A stretch of 64,000 nucleotides of DNA from Chrysopilus asiliformis (GCA_964034945.1 OZ035962.1:33321943-33385942), one strand, 5' to 3'. Counted from the first letter of the stretch, positions 1-10,755 are shown. Program-made: numbers and translations. Notes: a model not told the origin generated them from the sequence alone.

Positions 1-46
1 TTTTTCACGAAAAAAAACGCTGAGAACTTTTTCCTATAGCCAATAT

Positions 47-630
47 TTTTATACCCGTATGGTGAAACCAAAGGGTATATTAACTTTGCCTTACCGTTTG
101 TAACGCCAAGATCCCGTCATCGCACAAAAAAATGAATTACACCAGTGTGTTTAGAATGATAAAAATATTTAATTTCTGCATGTCCGTCCGTCTGTCTGTC
201 TGTCCGTCTGTCCGTCCGTCCGTCTGTCCGTCTGTCTGTCTGTGGCGCGGATTGCGGGCGCACGGATTGAGCTAGAGACTTGAAATTTTGGGATCCGTTT
301 TTCGTAAAATGCGAGGCTAAGTTCGTTAACTGGCAAAAATGGACCATTAGGGGGGGTACCCCCCATACGAACGAAATCGTTTTTTGTGAATATCTCAAAA
401 ACGGTGCATCTTATCAAAAAAGTACAAGAACAAAAGTTATTTAGGATATGATTCTACATAAAACTTCCATACATCAAAATCCGATTGGAATAAATTTTAA
501 AAAATCTTATTGGAAAGTTTGACTTCAAAGTGGAATTTTAGTACAACTGTTCGAATTTTGATACGAATATCACCATACGGGTCTCCAATGATTGCCAGAT
601 TGGCAATTATAGCTTTTGTTATGTTTTTTA
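47..630 (-). mobile_element. HINE/DINE-1-like element, family A, copy 1
   Basis: Seen: on the minus strand this matches the copies at 18393, 19397 and 54929 over most of its length. The sequence CCCGTATGGTGA near one end recurs as TCACCATACGGG at the other (about 52-65 and 572-584). A CAGACGGA-type microsatellite lies at 181-242. Known: short sub-terminal inverted repeats around a microsatellite are the layout of DINE-1/HINE elements, non-autonomous relatives of Helentrons in flies. Inferred: same class. The open frames across it are products of the microsatellite and are not genes. Confidence 0.7.
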
Positions 631-1160
631 TTTCTTTTGTGCTCAAAACAATTGTTGTAAATTATTATGAAACAAGGATAAGAGCAAATAAATAAAAATA
701 ATGCTATTATGGAAAAAATAAGTGAAGGGTTTCAAAAACAAAAGAATTTTCATAGTTTTACATTTGACTTAAGACTTCTGTAATTCAATTTAAATAATAA
801 GGAAATGAAGAAAATGAGATAACATTTTTACTATAAACAAAAAAAGGAGGGAGGGGGGAGGGGGGGCGATAACGTGCGACGTCAGTGTAAACTTTTTCAC
901 AAGTGTACATTAGAAAACGCTGTAAGTATTAATTCCTTGGTCTAAAGTTGTAAGTGAATTATAAACGAGCACAATAGGAATAACGAAAAATATCAACAAC
1001 TTTCCGACTATATAATCGGTTTTTTTACGACCGATCACAAGGCAACCGTCATTTAAACGGATTTGCAAGCAATAGATGGCGCTAGCAGTAAAATGCTGGC
1101 CAAAAATGTCAGATCAGAAACGTCAAACAATAAGCTAGACATCTGGCAACAACCTCTAAT
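631..1160. other. AT-rich spacer with one G-rich tract
   Basis: No gene or known repeat recognised. A run of G blocks at about 846-867 on the plus strand (GGAGGGAGGGGGGAGGGGGG) could form a G-quadruplex. The rest is A/T-rich single-copy-looking sequence. Confidence 0.5.
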
Positions 1161-1211
1161 CATTAAATTTGTGATTTTTTATCGGCGTTATATATTTTTG
1201 TGTATGTGAAA

Positions 1212-1730
1212 ATGTCAAAATTTAAGCCACATAAGCGTCATTTGCGGAAAGTTTTGCTTTTTGCCTCCAATTCGAAAAACTCTGCCTCGAATGATTGTAG
1301 TAACTTGTAAAATTGTAGAAGCTTCCGAACACAACTAATGCGTTTGAGCCGAGCATTGATGGAAAAACGGCCACAATTGGAGTAAAAACATGAGAAAGTG
1401 ATTTTGCAACACGACAACGCAAGGCCACATATTGCTAATGGCGTTAAAACCTACTTGGAAACACTGAATTGGGAAGTCCTACCCCACCCGCCGTATTCTC
1501 CAGACATAGCCCTTTCCAACTACCACCTGTTCCAATCGATGACACATGGCCAGGCGGAGAAGTACTTTCGTTCCTACGGAGAAATCAAAAAATTGGGTCA
1601 ATTTGTAGATCACCTCAATAGACTAGCATTTTTTTCGACGAGGAATCCGTATGCTGCCAGAAAGATAGGAAAAAGTTGTAGCTAATGATGGACAATATTT
1701 TGAAAAAGAAATATGTAAGCATTTTTCCAA
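1212..1730 (+). pseudogene. mariner transposase relic, internally deleted
   Basis: Seen: an ATG at 1212 opens a frame beginning MSKFKPHKRHLRKVLLF, like the start of mariner transposases, which stops after about 30 codons. After a gap the reading resumes near 1360 (LMEKRPQLE, stop, KHEKVILQHDNARPH) and runs to the stop at 1683-1685. The second catalytic Asp block (LQHDNARPH) and the third (PPYSPDIALSNYHLF) are present; the block with the first Asp (normally in a DET-W context) is missing. Toward the C-terminus the frame shifts, and a family-like ending (VVANDGQYFE) continues in another frame past 1685. Known: mariner transposases are ~340 aa with a DD34D triad that cuts and pastes the element at TA. 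Inferred: an old, inactive copy. I could not find clear terminal inverted repeats around it. Confidence 0.8.
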
Positions 1731-1856
1731 AAAAAAAAACCTCAAATTTTGAAAAAGGCGGTTTTCCATAAAACTACCTTTTTACTTTCTTATACAAGTA
1801 TTTTTGATCACAAAAAATTTCGACCTCTTAATTTGGCCTAAAACATTTCTTGGGCC

Positions 1857-2155
1857 TCCCGAGTCGATTGAGCCAAATTACAAGAATGTATTTCTGTCTG
1901 CCAGTCTGTCTACAAGATTTCTCAAAAACTACTTGAGCCAGCACGGCCATGAAATTTTACAGACATGTTTGGTTCCGGAATGCAACGATCCTATCAACTT
2001 TTGGCGGTTAATCGGAAGTAATCAAAATGATGGCTTTCTAAAAAAAATTCCCAATTTCGTGTTTGGCAATTTACTTTTAAACTACGCATTTTTCACAAGC
2101 CTTATATCTGACAACAGTTGAAGACTGTAAAATTTCCCACTCTTTTGTCTTTTTG
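1857..2155 (+). mobile_element. HINE-like element, family C, short copy
   Basis: Matches the sequence on the far side of the 8-bp array at 7200-7460 (minus strand) and the copy at 30716. Shared words include AGATTTCTCAAAAACTA, CCTATCAACTTTTGG and ACTACGC-TTTTT. Here the CTGTCTGC microsatellite (about 1893-1911) is only two or three units long, whereas the copy at 7468-8503 has expanded it to about 1 kb. Confidence 0.6.
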
Positions 2156-2159
2156 AAAA

Positions 2160-4224
2160 AACCCCTACAAATCTTCCGGGTTCACTTAATGAATTTCTTT
2201 TCAACCACAATTACAAATGCATATGCCCCTCATTTAATACTAAAGGCGTCTACATAACATATGTCGTAGATATTTTTTCATCAATAAAACCAAAAAAAAA
2301 AAAGTTAAAAAATAACAATATACCTAAAACAAATATAGAGAAAGGAATAGAAAGCTTGCGAAAAGCAGTAAAATCAAATAAACGTTGATAACTTAAAAAA
2401 TATACATATGCCCACCCCTGTCCATTTTCGATTTCTATGCACTATCATCGATCTAAGAAGGTTTGTTTTGGATAAAATCCAAAATACCATCCTTAGTGGC
2501 ATACAGGATCCTGAAATGATATCGCTCTGAAAAAATATACATATAAATCGATTAGGGATATAACCCAATCCGGTGCAGATGTGACGGTATGTGTGACGTT
2601 ATATTTTCTACTGAAAGGAAAAAAAAGAGTTTGTGAAGTCACTCAAAGCGCCCAATCTGTATATTATGTATATAGGCCCTTAGGATCCCTTAAATGAAAT
2701 CGTGTTTTAAGTTTATTTTCCTCGTCTTTCTATTCATCTGTTAGATATTTCTGTTTTGCTTCGGTTTTTCCTTGGAAAAACATCCAATACAAAAAAAAAC
2801 TTTAAGCTGCAGGCGGCCATCAAGCCAAAATCAGACATCCTTCCGACTTCCAGAAACTGTTGTCTCCACGATTCTACCCTCACGGGGTGTTGTTTGTCAC
2901 AAGCAAACAACAAAAACAGTACCGTTTTCAAACTCCATCCCCACCACCATCAGTTGGTTTTTACGGCCTCCTGATTCCCTGAAGGATGTCTCTGTTCCCA
3001 ATTTTTGTTTCTCTCTTGCATTCAGGACTTTGGTCCGAAGCTATGCTGCCTACAAGAAAAATGATACCACAACTAGTTTCTCACAGAAAAAAACATCTAC
3101 GAAAACTCGGATAAAAGGGAGACTCTATAGTAGAGGAATATTAAATTTATTTATTTTTCCTATGTTATGCCAAGAAAAAGTTTTCTGAAAGTGGCACATG
3201 AAACATTAAATTTCTTGACGTCACTGGTTTTAAAAAGCTTTTTGTATGACAATGAACCAAAAAGTCAAAGAAAGGTATATAAAGGAAGAATGAACTCAAG
3301 AAGTAATAAACTAAAAAATTGAAAATAAAATACGGAAACTATCCCTACAGGCATCCTTTTAGAGTCCAATACACATTTTTTTTCATACGCACACATGAGA
3401 ATATGCCATCAGGATGCATAAATGGTGGAATTTCGGATAACCAAGGAATATGAAAAGCTCGGATCCCATTTTCGAATCGATTTTGGCGGTAAAGTTCAAC
3501 TACCAGAAATGGGTATTGGCCGGAAACCTGCAGGATTCAGCACTTCAAAATAACAGCGAAGAGCCTAAGGTCCAGTAACCATCGTTCTTTTATTTTATAA
3601 GACGACTTCATCACACGGTCCTACCAATGTCTCCGATATTAGCCCCCCTACGGTCCACCCAGAACTTACATTCTGTTCTGGTAGCCAAGTTTAAGGGATG
3701 GATCGTAAAATGCTGGTAGCTATTTCTTATTACAATTGGAGTACAGCAGGGCTTATAGATAGACCTTCGTACTTTTACATCGTAAACATTTATAGCCTCA
3801 AAACTGTTTGTGGCTCCAAGATGTCAGAAAATTCATTTTTTTAGAGCTTTTATTTAACTTTCCGTTGCATCTGTCTATCTATTTATTTCTTTCTTTGTCT
3901 GTCAGGATCAAATTTTGCAACCACTCATCCGATTGACTTCTCCGTCCTTATACGGATAAGCGAAGGTTCTGTAAGAAATACGTGATTATATTTTTCTTCA
4001 AATTTTCCGGAAAAAATCTCATCTGGGGGTTTTTTGAGATCGCTGAGTCCGTGTCTGGAGTCAAAAGTCCTTAAGGACATCCCAAAGGCAAGGATATATG
4101 TTCGAAGACTGAAAAGTATATAAATGTATAGAAAAACAGACGTCATTGTATAAAAAATAGACAAAAAAAATATTACAAAATTAAACATTTTTTTTGAAAA
4201 AAACATATTTAAAAGAATGGTAAA
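2160..4224. other. AT-rich region without recognised gene
   Basis: A 138-codon open frame at 2772-3188 shows no motif I recognise and overlaps other open frames, so I do not call it a gene. A TATA-like TATATAAA at 3276-3283 is followed by AATAAA at 3305 and 3324. This could be a promoter or remnant LTR, but nothing coding follows. A short CTGTCTATCTATTT microsatellite at about 3870-3903 suggests a degraded HINE fragment. Confidence 0.35.
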
Positions 4225-4254
4225 AAAAGGACAAAATAATTTTTTGGGTGCTGT

Positions 4255-4330
4255 GTATCAGAAATAAAAGCGAGATGAAAGACAAAAAATTAAATAAAAT
4301 AAATATTTATCTCGCTTTTATTTCTGATAC
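4255..4330. repeat. small hairpin repeat, GTATCAGAAATAAAAGCGAG family
   Basis: A 22-bp perfect inverted repeat: GTATCAGAAATAAAAGCGAG plus AT at 4255-4276 and its complement at 4309-4330, around a 32-bp AT-rich loop. Single arms or degraded copies occur near 20815-20850, 42080-42115 and 63531-63632, some with similar flanks (GGGCGCTGT next to the arm at 42110). This marks a dispersed hairpin repeat, probably part of a larger MITE. Confidence 0.65.
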
Positions 4331-4360
4331 TCTCAAAAAAATATTTTTTTTCCTTTTTTG

Positions 4361-5127
4361 CACATTTTTTTAAAATATCAGGTTTTTTCTAAAAAAAAAT
4401 TCTTTATCAAGCCAAATTCAAAGAAATTAAAATTTACCAAACATTCAGAATATTTCGCCTTTTTTTGCAATTTCACTTTGTGATCAATCTACTTCAAACT
4501 AAAGCATCTGATAGCCGCATTTTATTTTCTTCTTAAACATCGATTATATGGACACCATTACGGATATTTAAACATACACAATACGTGGTTGAGATAAAAT
4601 ATCAACTTTTATAGGTTTTGAATTAATAACACGGCAAAAGTAGTACAACAACGACAACAACTGCATATCTTCAGGAAAAATGTCTAGCGAAACCCAAAAA
4701 TCTTTTAAGAGAATCGCCCATAGCGAAAGTTTATCATGTTCACTTAAAGTTTATAAGAGCCTGTAAGGGTGATCGTCGAATGGCAATCTACTGGATGAAG
4801 GGTAAATAATAGACCCAAAAAGGACGACCATTTAACTATTATCTTCGTAATATATTCTTTTATCATGTTTTGACAACTTATTATATTTTAAACAGGAAAA
4901 AGGTTTATGAACACTAAAGAATATTATTCGTGGTTAAGAAGGATACTTTACCCTTCAATGGAATTTTCTATCCTTTTTCTCTTATTTTTTTTTATAACGT
5001 AAGTGGAGTAAATTCTAATGAAATATGAATTTTAAGTAGAATTTTCGTTGGAAATTTCCTGCAAGACAAAGGGATGAAACTTGAATATAAAACAAACGTT
5101 ATATTATTGTAGAATAATAGAAGACTA
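4361..5127. other. no recognised feature
   Basis: AT-rich sequence with no gene, paired termini or tandem structure that I can identify. Confidence 0.5.
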
Positions 5128-5267
5128 GAATGTGGAGTGGACCCGAAGTTGCCGGGTTAAAATATTGTGTATGCATTTTAGGATAAGTAGTATTTCTTTC
5201 GAAATCTACCTAAAACCGGAAAAAATCCAGAAAGCCCATTCTTAACAACTTTGAGAGTTCCGGATTT
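5128..5267 (-). repeat. Helitron-like terminal fragment
   Basis: The segment ACCCGAAGTTGCCGGGTT at about 5141-5158 resembles the terminal hairpins at 23556-23575 and 36720-36735. Next to it are degraded words of the same family (AAAATCCAGAAA, also at 45610). Only a fragment survives; it abuts the MITE that starts near 5268. Confidence 0.35.
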
Positions 5268-5355
5268 TTTTAGGACACATTCCAACGAAAAAATTGTCGT
5301 GTTCTTTTTTTCCCAAAATTATGGGAGGGATTACTGAATATGTTAGACATATCAC

Positions 5356-5860
5356 CATAGATTAGAGACTTACTATAGATAAGACACAAACGTGGTTTTC
5401 CGTTTGCCGCCTGTAGAAAGAAGTAGTCGACAGCATCATTCCGTAGTCCACAGCATCATTTCTCTCTTTTTATCATTTAGCTCAAATGGACTGGTTGAAA
5501 AAAATCATTTTGTAATACTCGCACAGAACAAACCAAAATATTGGACCAACACATACACAAGGGCCGCCAGCGGCCTTTCACAATTTCTTCAACTGTCAAT
5601 GGCGATAGGCTTTTTTAGCAAAAAAAAACACTTTTATTTCACTTGTTACGTTGCTTAAACAGAAAAAATGCCTGGCAAGGAACATTTTAAATGCCTTGTT
5701 GCGGAATGTTCTGCCGACAATACGAAATAACCCGAGAGTTTTGCATTTCTCACACAAAAGCAATTAGTGTCTTTACAAAGCAAATGAAACAGACGATAAT
5801 GTACTCTTCTTCAGGAAAAAATTTCTTACGCGTTTCCTAACTATATATCTCTAAACTATG
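5356..5860 (+). mobile_element. TIR element with 7-bp duplication, copy 1
   Basis: Seen: termini CATAGATTAGAGA and, inverted at the right end, CATAGTTTAGAGA, flanked by the direct repeat ATATCAC (5349-5355 and 5861-5867). It is nearly identical, in reverse orientation, to 16500-16993. An ATG at 5668 opens MPGKEHFKCLVAECSADNTK followed by a stop; ignoring the stop, the frame continues PESFAFLTQKQL. Known: THAP zinc fingers at the start of P-superfamily transposases have a C-x2-4-C pair, and P elements make 7-8-bp duplications. Inferred: possibly a P-superfamily non-autonomous element whose frame retains the start of a C-x3-C finger; this assignment is tentative. The larger open frame on this strand (5392-5658) has no family match and is interrupted relative to the other copy. 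Confidence 0.65.
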
Positions 5861-6697
5861 ATATCACGACGAAAAAATTGGAGCACATTCCCTTTTGTAA
5901 GGGACTCAATCCTAAAATGAAAGGAATGAATCCTCAAAAACGTTGTAATGTATCGATTGATTATTAGACTCTCTCATATATATATGCCCGCCATTCTCAT
6001 TTAAGATAGGATTCGTTCCTATAATTATAGCTCCAAGCAGTGATGCTATGTACCTTTAGTGACATTCCCCTTTCCAAATGACGAAATTCTCCCTTTTCCC
6101 CTTTTTCAATGACGAAATTCCCCTCGTTTTTCCACTATAAAAACAACGAATTTTAAATAAAGAATTCATTTATATAAAAAACCAAAAATTATCGCATCTG
6201 TCATCTGGATTCATGTTAAAGTCTTTTAAAAGAAAAAAGCACAAATTAGGAAAAAAAATTAAATTTTGTAAAGCTTTAACAAAATCCCGATAACAACGTC
6301 ACGTGTCTCAAACCAAACGTCAAATAAGATATGAAAAGAAGCCGGGATTCACAATTGGATAATAATCAAAGCAAGTCACAAATTTATAAATCAAGGTAGT
6401 TGCTTTGCCTTTGAGCTTAAAATGATACTGTCCTCCTTAAATTCGGTAAAAATTATTTCGATATTTTGAATTAAAAAAACATAAAAATATCAAAAAATGA
6501 AAAAAAAACGAAACAAGTCGCGACTGGAACTCGATTTTTGTATTCCGGGCACTTTGCCACTGGTCCATGCATTCTTCTTGTGAATATTGGTCGAAATTAG
6601 TACATTAAGCCAAATTTTAAAGATGACCAACATATTACTGATTTAATTGATTTTTACATAATTTAAACAAAGCACTTCTGTTGATTTGCAATTTAAA

Positions 6698-7273
6698 ATA
6701 TATTTAAGAAATCCGAAAAACGAACAAAAAAATATCAGTTGTGGTCAACACAAAACTTTCTTCTACAAAATCTACGACCCTGCGCAATTTACGCTAGAGC
6801 CCTGTCGTATTGTCAACCTAAGACGGCCTCCCAATAAATTCTTGGTTCATCCAAAAATATCAAAAACGTACAAAATTTGAGATAACTTGAGAACTGTAAC
6901 AGATATCAATTTACGGTAAATGGCAAAAATGTAGAAAATGTTAACATCTTTAATTATTCTTTTAACTGATTTGTCGAAAAACCGTTAGTTTGGAAATTAT
7001 TCGCAAACATATGATTTTTTACATATTAATGAAAATATCTCAATAACGGTAAAAGATAACGGATAACGGTAAGAAACAAAATTGTGCAGAATGCCATTCT
7101 CATTAATCATTTCATACATTCAGTCAGCAAAAACCCGTTAGTTTTCGAGATAATCGCAAAAAACTGTTTTTTTTGGAAATAACGGTTTATCTCGATAATA
7201 GGTTGAGATATCGAGTTATAGCTAAAGACAAAAGTGTGGGAAATTTTATTTTCTCCAAGTTTTGTCATACTTA
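6698..7273 (-). repeat. left arm of a ~0.57-kb inverted repeat
   Basis: Pairs with 9190-9755 in reverse complement at high identity over its full length (for example GACAAAAGTGTGGGAAATTT here and its complement at about 9220). The sequence belongs to repeat family C: related text follows the microsatellite in the copy at 30716. The arm ends at CATACTTAAGG, so a TTAA sits exactly at its inner edge. Short words such as AACGGTAAAAGATA recur within the arm. Confidence 0.85.
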
Positions 7274-7467
7274 AGGCCACTAAAAAACGCGTAGTTTGGG
7301 AGTAAATCGAGAAAAACGAAATTGCGATTTTTGAAACACCGCCATTTTGGATACTTCCGGTTAACGGATTTCCACCAAAAGTTGATAGGGTCGTCCCATT
7401 TCAGGACCCAACATGCCTATAAAATTTCATGGCGCTAGCTCTATTAGTTTTTGAGAAATCTTGTACA

Positions 7468-8503
7468 CAGACTGACAGACAGACTGACAGACTGACAGAC
7501 TGACAGACTGACAGACTGACAGACTGACAGACTGACAGACTGACAGACTGACAGACTGACAGACTGACAGACTGACAGACTGACAGACTGACAGACTGAC
7601 AGACTGACAGACTGACAGACTGACAGACTGACAGACTGACAGACTGACAGACTGACAGACTGACAGACTGACAGACTGACAGACTGACAGACTGACAGAC
7701 TGACAGACTGACAGACTGACAGACTGACAGACTGACAGACTGACAGACTGACAGACTGACAGACTGACAGACTGACAGACTGACAGACTGACAGACTGAC
7801 AGACTGACAGACTGACAGACTGACAGACTGACAGACTGACAGACTGACAGACTGACAGACTGACAGACTGACAGACTGACAGACTGACAGACTGACAGAC
7901 TGACAGACTGACAGACTGACAGACTGACAGACTGACAGACTGACAGACTGACAGACTGACAGACTGACAGACTGACAGACTGACAGACTGACAGACTGAC
8001 AGACTGACAGACTGACAGACTGACAGACTGACAGACTGACAGACTGACAGACTGACAGACTGACAGACTGACAGACTGACAGACTGACAGACTGACAGAC
8101 TGACAGACTGACAGACTGACAGACTGACAGACTGACAGACTGACAGACTGACAGACTGACAGACTGACAGACTGACAGACTGACAGACTGACAGACTGAC
8201 AGACTGACAGACTGACAGACTGACAGACTGACAGACTGACAGACTGACAGACTGACAGACTGACAGACTGACAGACTGACAGACTGACAGACTGACAGAC
8301 TGACAGACTGACAGACTGACAGACTGACAGACTGACAGACTGACAGACTGACAGACTGACAGACTGACAGACTGACAGACTGACAGACTGACAGACTGAC
8401 AGACTGACAGACTGACAGACTGACAGACTGACAGACTGACAGACTGACAGACTGACAGACAGACTGACAGACAGACTGACAGACTGACAGACAGAAAGAC
8501 ATT
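7468..8503. repeat. 8-bp tandem array, unit AGACTGAC, about 120+ copies
   Basis: From about 7481 to 8460 the sequence is an almost perfect run of AGACTGAC, with variants only at the edges (AGACTGACAGAC at each end). Because 8 is not a multiple of 3, all three minus-strand frames read the same octapeptide permutations (S-V-C-L-S-V-C-Q) without stops. That creates open frames of 352 and 381 codons which are not genes. The array occupies the position of the short CTGTCTG microsatellite in other copies of family C. Confidence 0.97.
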
Positions 8504-8539
8504 TTTTAAATATGACTCCAATCGACTCAGGAGTGATCG

Positions 8540-8880
8540 GGAAATGTTTTTGAAATCATTTGAAGTGGCCATCTTCTGGAACCTGATTTGACACTATATT
8601 TTCGTCCCATTTGGTCAGTCACATCGACGCCAAATTTAGTATTGCTATAAAAGGACATAGTTTCGGGTAAATTCTTATGCTTTGTACTTAGTAAAAGTAC
8701 TTTCTTTTTCGGTTTACTCTTGTAAATAGTAAGTGTACATGCATTTGATTTATAAAGCAACGTTGAAAAAGGAGCCATGCTATTATTTCTTTTCTTAGCA
8801 AATATTTGGGAGTTTCCTTTTATTTCCACGTATTTTCCCGTAATCATGAATTTACCGTTATCACAAATTCTGTCATTATC
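8540..8880 (-). pseudogene. piggyBac-like transposase C-terminal fragment
   Basis: Seen: on the minus strand, residues read MITGKYVEIKGN near the start, then KPKKKVLLLSTKHKNLPE, and end with TKFGVDVTDQMGRKYSV and KSGSRRWPLQM. Known: the G-V-D-x-x-D-Q-M block and the following R-K-Y and R-R-W-P motifs are typical of the C-terminal catalytic half of piggyBac (DDE) transposases, which insert at TTAA. After SRRWPLQM the frame runs directly into repeat family C (near 8545), so the C-terminal domain is lost. Upstream only ~300 bp separate it from a TTAA at 9190-9194, so the N-terminal half is missing. The imperfect palindrome CCAGTCATTTTGACTGG at about 8973-8989, and a related copy at 9156-9172, may be part of the element end. 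Inactive. Confidence 0.8.
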
Positions 8881-9189
8881 ACCCGCATGACATTTTTTTG
8901 ATCGTGCTACAATTACGGAGTATTTATTATTTATTAAACCTGTGCAAAACTCATTCCATCATATAGAAAAATGCACCAGTCATTTTGACTGGTTTGGTAT
9001 AAGTACCGATCATAATCAAAAACTTTTTTATTTTGAATAAAAAAATAAAACTAACCGCCTAATATTATTCAATTAATTATCGCTACAAATGTCATGACAT
9101 AATTTCACAAAAAAAAATTAAGGTGAAGTAGGAATTTTAAAATAAAATTGTAAAACTAGTCATTTTGACTGGTGTGGTAAATCTAGTGT

Positions 9190-9755
9190 TAAGTATGACA
9201 AAACTTGGAGAAAATAAAATTTCCCACACTTTTGTCTTTAGCTATAACTCGATATCTCCACCTGTTATCGAGATAAACCGTTATTTCCAAAAAAAACAGT
9301 TTTTTGTGATTATCTCGAAAACTAACGGGTTTTTGCTGACTGAATGTATGAAGTGAAATAATGAGAATGGCATTCTGCACAATTTTGTCTTTTACCGTTA
9401 TCCGTTATCTTTTACCGTTATTGAGATATTTTCATTAATATGTAAAAAATCATATCTTTGCGAATAATTTGCAAACTAACGGTTTTTCGACAAATCAATT
9501 AAAAGAATAATTAAAGATGTTAACATTTTCTACATTTTTGCCATTTACCGTAAATTGATATCTTTTACCGTTCTCAAGTTATCTCAAATTTTGTACGTTT
9601 TTGATATTTTTGGATGAACCAAGAATTTATTGGGAGGCCGTCTTAGGTTGACAATACGACAGGGCTCTAGCGTAAATTGCGCAGGGTCGTAAATTTTGTA
9701 GAAGAAAGTTTTGTGTTGACCACAACTGATATTTTTTTAAAAGTATTTCGGATTT
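9190..9755 (+). repeat. right arm of the inverted repeat
   Basis: Reverse complement of 6698-7273. It starts exactly at TTAAGTATGACAAAACTTGG, next to what looks like a piggyBac-type end (GACTGGTGTGGTAAATCTAGTG). It finishes near TATTTCGGATTTAG, opposite the start of the left arm. The precise TTAA at the inner edge of both arms suggests that the piggyBac insertion site lies there. Confidence 0.85.
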
Positions 9756-10408
9756 AGTTGTAAGGCGAAGATTTTCCCCTCGTTGTAAATCGTTTCCCCT
9801 CGTTTTGAAGCGTTTTCCCCTTTTCCCCTATTAACAATTTTTATAGTCAAATTCCCCGCAAAAAGGGGAATTCCCCTCGATATAGCATCACTGGCTCCAA
9901 GTCCTATCCGAATAGAATTTACTACTTTTTTTTATTCAATTCTGTTCAATCTAAAGGGGAAAGACAAAAGTTCGAGTTATCGAATATACGAGATAAGGAA
10001 GTTCGAGGTGTTCGAAAACATTCGAGATATCAAACAGCTCGAGTAATGACATGGCCTGTAATTAAAAAATTTCTTCGACACAAGTGTTAGAGTGTGGTAC
10101 TAAGCAGGTCCAAACTATATAAACCACAAATTCGCAAAAAATGGCTTACATTGCCATATTTACTGAATCCTTTTTGCATAGGAATGAGTCCGCCCATAGT
10201 TAGGATTTGTTCCAATTTTGTTTATAGGACTGAATCCTACATAATATTGGAGTCACTTCTAAAAACAATGGGAATGATTCTATATCATAATATAGCATTG
10301 TGTCCCTCTCAGTATAGGAAGGTCTCCAGTAAAAACTAGGGACGAGTGCTACTTTTGTTGGAATATGTCCATTCTTCTCTCAGCCCCATATATATAGTAA
10401 TGATTCCA

Positions 10409-10755
10409 CGAAACGACATCAAATCATGTTATTGTATTACCGGCATTTATTTTCAAAATTCGCACTGTTTCGGCACTCATTTGGAAATAAATTTCCAGTA
10501 TTTCCCAACATTGTTAAAGCGTAAATCGATTCATTTCGTACCGCGAAGATTCGATACTAAAAATCTTTCGATATTTTGACCGCGTTAATTTTGACAATGT
10601 CGAAAACACGTAGTACAAAAAGAAACCAGCCGATGGCACAACCCAGAAATAAAGATTTTAATAATAAATAAAAAACTCCTGGTCATAAAATATTTAAAAT
10701 GTACTTTCATACTTATTCTGTGAATAAACTCCGATTTAGCCTGAAACAATTGGCC
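10409..10755. other. unassigned spacer
   Basis: AT-rich sequence between two mobile elements. Nothing recognised. Confidence 0.5.

Larger units (their letters stand above)
6038..9893. mobile_element. hAT-type element, 3.86 kb, with nested material
   Basis: Seen: 12-bp terminal inverted repeats CAGTGATGCTAT at 6038 and its complement ending at 9893, flanked by an exact 8-bp direct repeat GCTCCAAG (6030-6037 and 9894-9901). Sub-terminal regions on both sides are rich in TTCCCCTCGTTTT-type words. Known: 8-bp duplications and CA(G)-beginning termini are hAT hallmarks. No hAT transposase is visible inside. The interior instead holds two inverted arms, an 8-bp satellite array and a piggyBac fragment, so this is a composite or a carrier of later insertions. 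It lies inside the family D MITE. Confidence 0.85.
5268..10408 (+). mobile_element. MITE-like element, family D, copy A (interrupted twice)
   Basis: The outer pieces 5268-5355, 5868-6037 and 9902-10408 align in order with 16450-17760 of the complete copy at 16317-17872 (shared words AGGACACATTCCAAC, CATTCCCTTTTGTAA, AGTTATCGAATA). Two later insertions split it: the 505-bp element at 5356-5860 and the hAT unit at 6038-9893. The left terminus is missing and the right side breaks off near 10408, so this copy is truncated at both ends. Confidence 0.7.

Noticed and set aside
117..417. Open frames with T-D-R-Q-T-D-G repeats at family A copies (also 18599-18898, 19603-19879)
   Set aside because: They read through the CAGACGGA microsatellite and conserved HINE sequence in several frames at once; copies differ by frameshifts.
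2772..3188. 138-codon plus-strand frame
   Set aside because: Overlaps another open frame in a neighbouring register; no motif, no promoter at a sensible distance, biased composition.
3276..3283. TATA box of a host gene at 3.3 kb
   Set aside because: No coding frame follows within range, and AATAAA signals occur almost at once; kept only as a note in the regional entry.
7427..8572. 381- and 352-codon minus-strand open frames rich in Ser, Val, Cys, Leu and Gln
   Set aside because: They are translations of the 8-bp AGACTGAC array; every frame of such an array is open, with no start context, conserved domain or codon signal.
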